64,000 bases of DNA from Rhynchopus sp. YZ270_cl-10 (lineage: Eukaryota > Euglenozoa > Diplonemea > Diplonemida > Diplonemidae): positions 722,001 through 786,000 of the forward strand of contig OZ037863.1 in assembly GCA_964035575.1 (NCBI GenBank), given 5' to 3'. Numbering within the stretch: position 1 is the first letter of the stretch; each line of letters begins with the position of its first letter. This document shows, one piece after another, positions 9,520 through 19,754 of this stretch. Position numbers and translations under genes: made by a program. The notes beneath the pieces are model-generated. The model did no database searches. It was not told the DNA's origin and saw only the letters and a program-made list of their open reading frames with translations.

Positions 9520-11754
9520 GAGAAAAGTTCGATTTCGGCCTCGAAAATTACCGTGACACCGATTTGTCACGGAATTTTGTCACGGAATTTTTTTGAAAGA
9601 TTCGATTTCGTGACAAAAAAAAATCGATTTCGTGACAAACCAATTTTTTCATTGACACACAAAATTCGATTTCGTGACAAACCGATTTTTTCATTGACAA
9701 AAAAAAATTCGATTTCGTGACAAATCCAAAAATTCAGTGACAAAAAAATGTCAATGAAAAAATGGATTTTGTCAAGGAAACCGAACTTTTTGTCACGGAA
9801 AAAGTCGTGACAGAAATGGATTTTGTCAAGGAAACCAAACTTTTTGTCACGGAAAAAGTCGTGACAGGGCACTGGGTACTGGGTACACTGGATACAAGGA
9901 TAAAAGTCGTGAAAGAGCAACCACAGCTCCACATGACAAACACAAAAGTGTCCAGTCACGTGGGGCATTCATGCACTGAGGAGATAATGATCCAACAATT
10001 TACAAGAAAGATTACTTAACCTACTGCTGGAAATTGCCAGGTCGTAGTAACACACAAAGTGTGCCTCCGTTCGGGAAGACCGGATATTCTAGAGACCAAA
10101 AAGGCCTCAAGAATATCTTCCGGTAGTCAAGGTATAACCGAATGAACGGCCCAAGACCCCCGTGGAGAAGTTAAATGTGTAATGCTATCAGGTAGAAACT
10201 GCGAACACTGTCTTACCCTCCTCAATGCATGGTGGAAGATGTCTTTGACAACAAATATCCTGTACCCAGGTACCAGGTTCCCAGACCCACGTAGTACCAC
10301 GTCGCAGTACTACGCAAAATTTACCACCAGACCCTGTCTTCGTGCACCTTAAGTACAACGCCGCAGACAGGCCAAACATGCGTTGGACTCAGAGGAATGC
10401 CTGCTGTGCAGTGTATCAAACATGAGAACCAACTCCCAGCAACAAGGGGCGCCTTTTGGCGGGCGTTGTTGAGGGTGTTTGGGGTGCAAAGTTTTCCACA
10501 ATTTTGATGCGCGGGTACAGAAGTGTTATCTTGTTCTTTCATCTCTAGGAATGTAAATGTCAATCGCGTTTAACTACCACTAGGGCTTGTTCAGTGAACC
10601 CACGAGGGGTCGAAGGGGGTTGGTTATCCCATATCTATCAAAGGTTGTGTCGACCAGGCGAATCCACTATGTTACGCTGTATGATGATAAATCCGAAGAA
10701 ATAACAGTGCATAGCAACTGCAGGAAGTTTGTTAAAAAGAGTGCCTCACGCTACACAAACCACCACCCGCGATTGACTTAGATGTTATAACAAAGAGAAT
10801 TCAGAACAAAACAACACCCTGCCCCATACACACTAAATTGTCATGCTTCAAGAGCATGCCTGGGCCAAAATTACTATGACGAAAAGGCAACAAGACCACC
10901 CACAAGGAGTGTGAATTGTGCACTGGTTTTCTGGGGGAACAAACAATATTTTCTTGTGTCTAGTCCTCCGGAAGCAGAGGACAGACTTTCCGGAAGGTTT
11001 CCAAAGTCGAATTTCTTGCACTAGCTATGCTCCCTGGTTAATGGCTATAGCAGTGACTGACAAAGTGTTCCCACCCCCCTTTCCACCACCATAATAACCG
11101 AACTCTGCTTATCAAACCACAATCTGAATCTGCTTCCGTCGCATGCGCTGGTGGATTCGATCTGTTTTGGTGTGTGTAATGGAATGTATGGGTGAGGGTT
11201 GGGGTATTAGGTATAGAAACGTGCGCACCCATTAATTTTTTACCGAATGAAAATGAAATCTGCAATGAGTGTCTGCTGCATATCATTTAGTGGGGCTGGC
11301 CTCTGGCCAGAGGCGTGCAAGCCTGACCGTGTTCGCGATATACTAAGTCTTGCATAATCATAAAGTTATCATACCTTGTGTCTTCAGTCTCTGCCCTTCG
11401 GTTTCTAGACAGCTCAAGAATGGCCTCTTTTGTGTTTGTCAAGTGGCTGTCTGGTCACTTTTCAGTGACTGGCGGGTTGGCTGTCACGACTTTTTCCTTG
11501 ACAAATTCCATTTTTTTCAATGACATTTTTTTGTCAATGAAAAAATGGATTTGTCACGAAATCGAATTTTTTTTTGTCAATGAAAAAAGTCATTTGTCAC
11601 TAAATTGAATTTTGTGTGTCAATGAAAAAATCGGCTTGTCACGAAATCGATTTTTTTTTGTCACGAAATCGAATCTTTCAAAAAAATTCCGTGACAAAGT
11701 ACCGTGACAAATCGGTGTCACGGGTATTTTCGAGGCCGAAATCGAACTTTTCTC
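9520..11754. mobile_element. MULE-like element with ~300-bp terminal inverted repeats
   Basis: GAGAAAAGTTCGATTTCGGC at the left is mirrored at the right end. The 9-bp AACTTTTTA is directly repeated at 9511-9519 and 11755-11763. A 9-bp duplication, GAG-initial ends and very long TIRs fit the Mutator superfamily. Each TIR (about 9520-9865 and 11475-11754) is built of short TGTCACGAAATCGA-like and TTGTCAATGAAAAA units. The interior 9880-11050 is shared, inverted, with 25368-25710 and 27170-28260, and partly with 59935-60185. Interior frames are broken. One at 10587-10781 has an HSNCRKF motif, and the region near 10850 aligns with a BED-finger-like reading at 27389-27171. Confidence 0.8.
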
Positions 11755-11970
11755 AACTTTTTATTAACTCCCCCTCTGTAGGTATCAGGTGTGCCATGTG
11801 GCAGCTCGACATCATCTTGTTCGGGGTCTTTCTTTCTTTTACATCTACTGTTGTAGGCCGCAGGGTTGTGCTTTCATCCGGATGGCTGGCATTGTACAGT
11901 GGGTCAGTCGGTGCCTGCATCAACAACAATTTTTTTCTCTTTCTAAACATCAAACACCAACCACACCAGA

Positions 11971-13623
11971 ATGGCCCGGGGTGTGCCTATTTTCTATGTG
12001 CTGTTCTGTCTGCAGGGTGTCAATGCACTTCCTTCGAAGACCTATCTAGGATGCTATGGGTCTGGGTCTGGCCTTGTATTGCAGAGTGACGACTACATGG
12101 CATCGCAGGCGCTCTGCCTGCACTTCTGTGCAGAGCTAGCTGAGCGCGCACCATACAGCTTCATTTCGCTTCAAAATGGGAGTGCCTGCCACTGCAGCAA
12201 CCGCTTCGCTTCAACCAATAGGACTGCCGACACACAGTGCACTACCCCTTGTACAGCGAATGCCTCTCAGACGTGTGGTGGGGTGCACAACGTTCAGGTT
12301 TGGAAAATTGATTCAATTCCAATTCTGGATGTGTCCGAAGATGTTGGTGTTGGTGCTAAGGTAGGCTCCAGCGTGGTTGATGTAGGGGTGGCGGTGGTGG
12401 CGGTGGGGGGGTTGCTCGGTGGGGGGTATTTGTCTGGAGCGGCTATGCGTGTAGCTGTGGCTGCGGCGCCGTGTGTGGGGGATATGCCGGTTGTGGTGCA
12501 TCCCACAGGGCTTGTGGTCGGAGGGAGTGCGTCTGTGGGGGTGGTGGTGGTGAACGTGGCGGTGTTGTCGCTGGTGGTGGTGTGTGGCGCCGTGCTGCTC
12601 TGTGTGTGTCGTACAGTCGTCCCCGCCAGTGTCCCAAAGTACACAAAAGGCAAAGACGTGCAGGCCCTGCTGCGCATGCCCTCGCTGCCGTTCTCGCTCT
12701 TCCACCTCCTCTACCAAGGCCTCGCCCTCAGTGGTGCAGGTCTCCTCCTGCAGCCAGCAGCGCCCTGGCACGCAGTGCTCGGTGCCACCGTGCTGCTTGT
12801 GTGTGTCGCAGTGCCGGCAGTGGTGGCACGCTTTGTGGCGCGTGGTGTGCCCGCAAAGGCTGTGTACGCGACAGCAGAGGGACGGCAGAACACAGCGCTT
12901 GTCGTCATGATCGGGTCTGGTGAGTGGGTGAACACAGGGCGGGACTGCATGTGGGTGCAGCGCTTTGACTCTGTGGTGCGTGCCTACCGACAGCCGTGCA
13001 CGTGGTATATTTTGATTGAGTTCAGCGGGAGCTTTGCGATGGGCGTTGTGAAGTCTGTTGGTGCGACGACGGCGGTGGGGTGCGGGCACATCAGCATGGC
13101 GATGGCGGCTGTGCTGCTGATTCTCTTTGTGACGAAGGCTGTGGTGTGGCCGCATGCACGGCAGCGCGACAATGTTATTGATGTCATCTGCCTTGGTGTG
13201 CAGATGGCGGCCATGGTGCACAGCAGCGCTGGGTACTATCGGGACCACGGGGCCCACGCCTTTTGGACCTTTGGGGTGGCGTCTCACCTGCTGATCCTTG
13301 CTATTGCACTGCTCCTTCTGAAGGGCGTTTTTGACCTCCTTGCAGAAGCATACATCCTACACACAGGACGCCGTGTCGCCTTGCAAGAAGACATCTACGC
13401 ACAGAAGGACGCTGTCAAGCACGGCCACCCATGTCTCTACACGCACGCCACCCCATGCTTCCCCGACTCGCCCGCCGACACACTCTTCACACCTTCGCAG
13501 GCAACCCTCCTGCACACCTTCTCCTCCATGGAGCCCGTTGGCACCCCCCTGCTAGAACACCTCATATTGCCCGGACCGCCCAGACGTGAGCTCGCCAATG
13601 GCAGTCCCGCGTCCCTGCTCTAG
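11971..13623 (+). CDS. WSC-domain membrane protein with about seven transmembrane segments
   Basis: 550 codons, no intron needed. The start ATG (CCAGAATGG) gives a clean signal peptide (residues 1-19, ending GVNA). Residues 24-112 form a WSC domain: YLGCYG, eight Cys including HFCAEL, ACHCSNRF and TCGG, all in the usual order. WSC domains bind carbohydrate or act as wall/surface stress sensors in fungi. A Gly/Val-rich stretch follows, then hydrophobic segments near 188-213, 243-261, 266-290, 345-365, 373-393, 402-421 and 431-455, and a ~90-residue His/Ser/Pro-rich tail that should face the cytoplasm. Extracellular WSC plus a polytopic bundle suggests a surface sensor or receptor; the bundle matches no family I can name. 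An upstream ATG at 11793 also gives a hydrophobic N-terminus but is in another frame and quickly stops. Confidence 0.85.
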   Translation: MARGVPIFYVLFCLQGVNALPSKTYLGCYGSGSGLVLQSDDYMASQALCLHFCAELAERAPYSFISLQNGSACHCSNRFASTNRTADTQCTTPCTANASQTCGGVHNVQVWKIDSIPILDVSEDVGVGAKVGSSVVDVGVAVVAVGGLLGGGYLSGAAMRVAVAAAPCVGDMPVVVHPTGLVVGGSASVGVVVVNVAVLSLVVVCGAVLLCVCRTVVPASVPKYTKGKDVQALLRMPSLPFSLFHLLYQGLALSGAGLLLQPAAPWHAVLGATVLLVCVAVPAVVARFVARGVPAKAVYATAEGRQNTALVVMIGSGEWVNTGRDCMWVQRFDSVVRAYRQPCTWYILIEFSGSFAMGVVKSVGATTAVGCGHISMAMAAVLLILFVTKAVVWPHARQRDNVIDVICLGVQMAAMVHSSAGYYRDHGAHAFWTFGVASHLLILAIALLLLKGVFDLLAEAYILHTGRRVALQEDIYAQKDAVKHGHPCLYTHATPCFPDSPADTLFTPSQATLLHTFSSMEPVGTPLLEHLILPGPPRRELANGSPASLL

Positions 13624-15285
13624 GGAGCGTTCGTGGAGAAGGTTGCGCAAGGGTGAAGTGGTGTTCAGAGTGAGTACGTAAAGTACAATATTTTTTTCAC
13701 TCAGATGTAAACGAAAATGGATGTAGGGTGTGTATGGTTGGGCGTCCACCCCAGTACAGACGGTCGTCAGCAAAGGTACACTGTTCACGTGAAGGCTTTG
13801 TATTTCAAGTCTACTTTTTTCTTCTTCGTGTTTCCGATTTCCCCCCCTTACACGCAATGTTATTAGAAACCCGAATAACATAGCCAACGTTCAATCGCCT
13901 GATACCGACTATTTTCTCCCTCTCTCATTATTTGCGCCAAATTCAGATCTGACACACTGTGTTTGGAAAAGTCGTTGTTTCTTTTCTCCAACCTATCTAA
14001 GATGTTGCGACGCTAGGCAAGTGCACCACTAATGGTCCATGCACTTGCCGCTGTATTTTAATCCTTACGTGCACCAAGAGACACATCCATCTCACAATGC
14101 TTTCTTTCCCTTTCTGCTACTCTAGGTCCTTCACGTCAACAGAGCCTCTTCCAGAGGTGTTTACACGATGTCAGATTCACTTTCCTTTTGGGATTTTTAG
14201 GTGACCTAGCGGGGGCTTAGTATACACAATTTTTCTGGCATCTCACCAACGGTTCTCTTTTCTTTTGAGGACATCTTTGGTTGAGATGACGCAACCTGCA
14301 TGAGAGCATCCTTGTACGTTATCAAATGCACGGTTTGTGGTGGCCTGTGTCGAGTTTGGGTTCCCTCTGTGTACTTATACAAGATAGACACATTTCTCAA
14401 CAAGTCTGGTAGTGCCCGTGTAAACGGTGCGTTTACCGAATGTGCGACAAATACCCAAGGAGTGGATTGTGATGGTATGGTGTACATACCATACACACAC
14501 CGCTTTGTGGTATTGGTGCCTGCGTCTGCAGAGGCGTCGGTGCTCTCAACTTTTCTTTTTGGCTATTCATGCCCCATTCTTTGGCGTTTGTGCAAGAAGC
14601 ATATCGTTCAAGATTTTGTTACACGTCAAGGGCGCTTGCTATCGCCCGCAATTTTTTTTTTCCCGTTCTAAGGCCGATTGGTTTTCTCTATGTTTTCTTT
14701 TCTCACCGAAAACCATTTGGAATATTTTTGTACATTTTTGTGCACCATTATTTCCTGTTAACGGTCCTTCAGTCTCAGGGTCTCAGAAACGCTGACCCTC
14801 CTCAAGGTGAATGGACACTTTCAGCGAGCCGGGCGTGTGGCAAAAAATATGAATCCGTACACACACCGTCGGTGGTGACCACCTTGCCTTACGTCTTCGG
14901 ACGTAGGTGGCCTTTTTTTCATTAGGGATCTGTGCACGAGGCACATTCATGCGTTTTAATTTCTATTTTTTTTTCTCAACCCTTTTCAACACAGCCAATA
15001 CACGCCTCTTACGTTTCAATTCTTCCTCATGTATCCACACCACCACTTCCACACCAAACCTTCCCCCCAGGAACGATACACATTGCACACACGTTCCCAC
15101 ACACACACACAGCGGCGACTTAGCCTTTGTTGCCGCATCTATACTCACCCACACACAGCACTTCTCGTTCTTTCTGTGGGCGTTTTTTTTTTTTGTTTTT
15201 GTTTTCTTTTAGGTTCGGATCTGAGCACAAAGGTCGCTCACTGCTGCGGTGGATGCTGCTGTACGCGTCGAGTAGCTAGCTGTGA
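13624..15285. other. Spacer between WSC and MYND genes; may hide 5' exons
   Basis: A family-4 stem-loop lies at 13770-13812 (TACACTGTTCACGTGAAGGC, TTTGTATTTCAAGTC). Family-3-like and family-2-like fragments lie near 14519-14555 and 14932-14955. Open but unconvincing frames exist on both strands near 14206-14640. A strong pyrimidine tract ending in TTTTAG at 15212 looks like a splice acceptor, and 5' exons of the MYND gene may lie here. Confidence 0.45.
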
Positions 15286-16107
15286 GGACATACACGTGGC
15301 GCGTCGCCACCCTCCCGCAAACGGCACAGCAAGCGTACGAAGGTGGAGTGTCGCATCTGCGGGTGTTACCTCAAGAGCCTCGACTGGCTCGAATGTGCCT
15401 ACTGTGGAGCAAGCCATTTGAGCTTGCAGGCGTGCGTCTGCAGGAATGCCGTCTACTGCGATCCTGAGTATGCAAATGTTTTCTTTTCAATACATCGTTA
15501 TCAATGCTTTCAGGTTACTGAACACGTTTACCCACACAATATTCACATCCATTTCAAATGGTGACAACTGTAGCAACACAACCTAGCAAACTACCCCCAA
15601 CAAATTATCAAAAAAAACAAATTCCACAGCTGCCAGAACAGCCATTGGGGAGAACACCATGCGTACCATGTGGACACTGCGCCCCCTGTACGACGTGCGG
15701 GGTGGCAGGGTGCGAGGAGGAGGGGGCTTGAGGATGATGAGGACGATGAGGAGGAGGAGGAGGACATGGATGACGGCCATGATAGGCCTGGCACCAGCAC
15801 TGCTGCAGGGGCGCGGCCGGCATCACACCATCGGGAACGGCGGACGAAGCGCGCGCACTCTGCACCACCGTCGCTGCTGCCACTGCACCAGACGTACGCA
15901 GGGCGCATTGTGAAGAGCTACCCACCCGCCACCGCCACAGCCGCACGCTTCGCACAACACTCCCACAGCGACTCAGCCGACACCAGCACCCCCATCAAAC
16001 CCCCACGCCCCTCAGACAGTTCTGGGTCTTCAGGGCAGATATTCCCAGGTGCAGTGCTCTCTCCCGCACCCACACCACCACCACCAGGACCTCGAGCTAG
16101 AGAGTGA
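15286..16107 (+). CDS. MYND-type zinc-finger protein, 3' exons (5' end unresolved)
   Basis: Two exons join in phase: one ending at 15467 and one at 15630-16107, across a GTATGC...CACAG intron (15468-15629). The join restores a MYND finger. The upstream exon gives CRICG, LECAYC and ACVCRNAVYC. The codon made at the junction completes DPDCQNSHWGEHHAYH, with the Cys-Gln-x2-His-Trp-x2-His signature. This reading-frame rescue is the best evidence for the intron. MYND fingers bind proline-rich peptides in partner proteins. The tail is acidic (a run of Asp/Glu from about 15730), then Ser/Pro-rich, and ends at TGA 16105-16107. The frame is closed by a TGA at 15283-15285 and no ATG follows, so at least one upstream exon is missing from this model. 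Confidence 0.7.
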
Positions 16108-16427
16108 GAAGAAAGAAGGTCATGGAGCTCGTCCTGGTTCTACACAAGATTGGGGAAATAAATAATTCCATGATCTCAGAGAGAAGTAATAATGAAAAAT
16201 AACCCCCCCCCCCTTTTTGTGTGATATTTGACAATTTGTGTGAAACTGAGAGTGGGAGGGCAGGGGATCCTTTTTTTGTTAATCTACTGCCTACAACAAG
16301 ACAGCTGTTTCCACTGGTTTATCTCACCTCGTTTTGGTGGTCTTTTTATTTTTATTTTATTTTGTTGTTGCAGCGAATCTTGTTGACAGGTTGTTAGAGA
16401 TTGCATTCAAAAAAAAAAAAAAGCAAG
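16108..16427. other. 3' flank of MYND gene
   Basis: T/A-rich. The 41-bp segment at 16364-16404 (GTTGTTGCAGCGAATCTTGT…) is directly repeated at 17820-17860, beyond the two elements that follow. Confidence 0.5.
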
Positions 16428-16435
16428 GGTACATT

Positions 16436-17275
16436 CAGGGTATTTCCTAAATCCACTACCCGTCTCCCGAGATTTTTTCAGAAAAAGTTCCGCGCTTTTT
16501 TTGCAAGGGGGGTTTTCAGGTGTTCCGCGGTTTTTTTGCAAGGGGAGAGTAGTCGTGGGAAGGAGCACAGGGTGAGGTAAAAATGTCCGAGGAAAAAATA
16601 TTCCGAACCTCGGAGCCCCGATCTTGCAAAATAACGCAAAAAAGTCCGGAAAAAAAGTTCACAGGCCAAAAAAAAATTCCGCCTGCGGCGGGCACATTTT
16701 CCCCCTTTTTTTATGTTAGGGTAGCTGTATTTAAAGTGCCTATTTTTTGGTATTTTCCCGAAAAAAGTATGTTCGCTGTTCTGGATCGCTCCAATCATTC
16801 AAATAAAGCAGTTTTCGGGAATTTTTATTTTCACCGATGTTGGGTACCGTGCGCCTGCGGCGCTGCCTGTTCCTACCAGTTCCTACAGGCAAACACTTGG
16901 CCCCTTTACCTTACACTGACGGGTTTGGACCAAAACCAAGGACTTGTCCATTTCGGCAAATTGACCCCACCACAGAACGGGCGGATTCCGAAAATGCAAA
17001 TGCCGGTGTTTTCGGGCATTTTCATGTTTTCAGGATCAGGGAGAGAAAATCTGGGTTGTGGGATTTACCTGGTCCCCTTTACCTTACACTCATTTTGACC
17101 AACACCAAGAACTTGGCCATTTCGGCAAAGTGACCCCACCACAAGCCGGGATTGGCTCGGAAATGCACCATAACTCAGTTTTCTGCACAAAAAACCCTAA
17201 CGTTGCTCAGCGCGCTTTTTTTGCACCCGATTCCGGATTTTGAGATTTTGGGACCCCGATTTAGGAAATACCCTG
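16436..17275. mobile_element. hAT-like non-autonomous element, 840 bp
   Basis: The ends CAGGGTATTTCCTAAATC and its reverse complement GATTTAGGAAATACCCTG are perfect over 18 bp. The target GGTACATT is exactly duplicated (16428-16435 and 17276-17283). CAGGG plus an 8-bp duplication is diagnostic of hAT. The interior holds a CGCCTGCGGCG motif and two diverged direct copies of a block containing CCCCTTTACCTTACACT and TTTCGGCAAA (about 16905 and 17076). No transposase is encoded. Identical target copies suggest recent insertion. Confidence 0.9.
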
Positions 17276-17332
17276 GGTACATTTGTCGCACCCTCTTTGC
17301 TTTCTTTTCGTTTCGTTTGAGAAAAGAAAGTA

Positions 17333-17811
17333 TATGGGAGCGTCCGCGAAAGACCCCCCCCTAAAGCTAACATCCATGCTTATTGGTATTTCACTAATTA
17401 AATTTTTGGTATTTTATAAGATCTTTTTTTTGAATGAACTCAGAGTTAAGTTTCTGAGTTCATTAAAAAAAAAATCGGTGGAAAATTCCGAGTAGGTATT
17501 AAGTTAGATGGGAGAAGCTATGTCAACAGCTATGTGTCCCCTTATTTTACCTGTATTTTACTAAGGACCTAAATCCTTGGTATTTACAGGTAAAATAAGG
17601 GGACACATAGCTGTTGACATAGCTTCTCCCATCTAACTTAATACCTACTCGGAATTTTCCACCGATTTTTTTTTTAATGAACTCAGAAACTTAACTCTGA
17701 GTTCATTCAAAAAAAAGATCTTATAAAATACCAAAAATTTAATTAGTGAAATACCAATAAGCATGGATGTTAGCTTTAGGGGGGGGGGGGTCTTTCGCGG
17801 ACGCTGCCATA
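17333..17811. mobile_element. Foldback element, family A copy 2 (479 bp)
   Basis: Almost a complete palindrome: TATGGGAGCGTCCGCGAAAG at the left and its inverse at the right (TGGG versus TGGC at the tip), with the centre near ACTAAGGACCTAAATCCTTGG at 17564-17580. Within each arm AATGAACTCAGAGTTAAGTT and its inverse make a further small hairpin. It is the uninterrupted relative of the element at 2900-6917 and serves as the reference for the two insertions there. Confidence 0.85.
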
Positions 17812-17860
17812 TGAAATAAGTTGTTGCAGCGAATCTTGTTGACAGGTTGTTAGAGATTGC

Positions 17861-19750
17861 GTGAAACCTGCGAAGAAACGTCGTTTCAGTATGTCTGGGG
17901 TGGGTGGGGGCGGGGGGGTTTTACAGAACGAAATAATTTGAATTCGAAAAAAACAAAACAAAAAAAGAAAAGAAAAACAAAAATAAATAAACAAATAAAC
18001 AAACCATCTGAAGCGCGAAGCGTAGGTCAGAGGGAAAAAAAAAAATTACATTTATAAAAAAAAAAAACTGTAACAGAAAAACAAACAAACAAAAAATGGA
18101 TCTTGCACCAAGTTGCAACTCCACTATTTCAACATATTTTTTTATCAAAGAAAAAAAAAACAAACAAAAAAAGCAAAAGAAAAAAAAGGGTTCTTCGAGC
18201 CAGCGATTTGTCGCATAAAAATTAAAAAACAAAACAAAAAAATGGAAAAAAAAATGAAACCAAGTTTTCAAAAAAAAAAAAAAAAAAAAAAAAGAAAAAA
18301 GCAAAACAAAAAGCAAACTGTTTATGTTTCGAACAGCCGTCTTTAGTTCAGTGTACTGCGTCCGCCGATGAACGGTGAGGCGTTTGCACTTTCAACTTCT
18401 CTCTTAGTTTTTCATTGCTTTTTTTTTCAACAAAAGCTGAAACAAAAAGAGCTATTTTTGTAACCCCCTGTTTTTTTAAAAGTACAAAAAACCAAAAACG
18501 ATGAAGCAAATATTGATACTGAAGTGGCTGTCCTACTTGGCCGTACTACCTGGCCCAACATTTTTTCCACCCCCCACTGTAATCTACCGACGGAGGCGTG
18601 ACGCTGACAACCGGGGTTTTTCAGACATTTTTTGGTGACTAAGCACGAGAGGCTTAGGTTCATCTCCTGAAATTTTTCTTTTTTTTTTTCCCCCCACAGA
18701 ACCCAATAGCACACAAATAGTCAACTTGTAGTGAGGCTTCAACAGGAATTAGTCGCTATCTTCAACAAAGAAGCGCACCTACCTCTCAACTTACAAAGTA
18801 CTACAATGAAATACAGTGCAAAACAGAGTCGCAAACACAAAAACTTATAGTGGAGTTCATCCTCGGGTGTCTACACTAATACTACCAAGTTTTCACAAAA
18901 ACAAAAAAAACAAAACATTGTTACAAACTTACAATACCCCGTTCCTGCAAGCATCTCCTTGTACCAGAGTCGAGGGCAATCCTCTCTCGCTCCTTTTAGA
19001 AAAAGCCCCCTCCCCAAATTCTTAGGATAAAACAGAAGCAATTTTTTTTGTGAAGCGTTACCATGATTCATTTCCCCCTCTTTAAAGTGACATACAGGGG
19101 ACTGTAGACTAAGTCTCATACAAACCCCCCCTTTTTTTAATTTGAATAGCGATGTGCATCTATTTGATGTTCACCATTATTTCAATTCTCTTTTTTTTTT
19201 GATACCATGATTTTGCATGCAACACGAGGAGCTTATGTGTGGCAATGTTATCCCTCCCTCCCTCCTTTTGCATGATTCTTTTTGTATGTGTTTCAAAACA
19301 GAAAAAGAAAGGGGTCCAATCCAGATGTTCTACTTGATACCCTTGGTAGGGAGCAGCAGAGGAAATCTAGAAAAGTGTCTTTAAAAAAACCCCTGCACTA
19401 ACTAAGGTTGAGTAGAATATTTTCAAATTTCCGAGAAAGTCTACCAGACCCTGCCAACCCGGATTGAGTGAATTATTTGTTTTGTTCTCCAGATGAGGTG
19501 CATTTCGTCTTTCAGGGAATTCTTCTTGGAAAGTCCTTGGAGAGAAAGTGGGTGTATTGGTTTAGATTTGCGCGCTTCATCGGGGGTGTTCCGGTGATGT
19601 GCTTGCACGATGTGTCAACTTGTTGTTGTAGTTCATGCAAGAGCAGGTGGCACATTGCGTTTTGTTCAACTGCATTTTGTTGCTCGCAAAGAGAATTATT
19701 AAGACCAGAACCGGAAAAATGGCGATCTGCACTCGTTCCATTTTTATTTT
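17861..19750. other. Low-complexity spacer, no gene
   Basis: A long A-rich, near purine-only stretch (about 17935-18320) with A-runs up to ~22. A good family-3 stem-loop lies at 18357-18398 and a family-1 stem-loop at 18634-18666. At 18848-18912 is a short repeat starting TAGTGGAGTTCATCCTC with an A-rich tail; related copies are at 23876-23935 and 49754-49812. Open frames at 19468-19740 have no recognisable motif. Confidence 0.5.
18848..18912 (+). repeat. Short A-tailed dispersed repeat
   Basis: TAGTGGAGTTCATCCTCGG then GTGTCTAC...TAATAC...ACCAAGTTTTCA, ending in an A-rich tail. Copies: 23876-23935 (close) and 49754-49812 (diverged), all + strand. The A-rich tail recalls a short retroposed element, but no tRNA-like promoter boxes are visible. 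Confidence 0.5.
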
Positions 19751-19754
19751 TTAA

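Noticed and set aside
12313-13287. 324-codon minus-strand frame over the WSC gene
   Set aside because: Shadow of a GC-rich coding frame; His/Pro/Thr-rich with no motif, while the + frame has a clear domain and signal peptide.
14206-14671. Open frames on both strands (IKCTVCGGLCRVW on +; SVNAPFTRALPDLLRN on -)
   Set aside because: Both look half-plausible and compete; no splice path in phase to the MYND exon was found, so neither is annotated.
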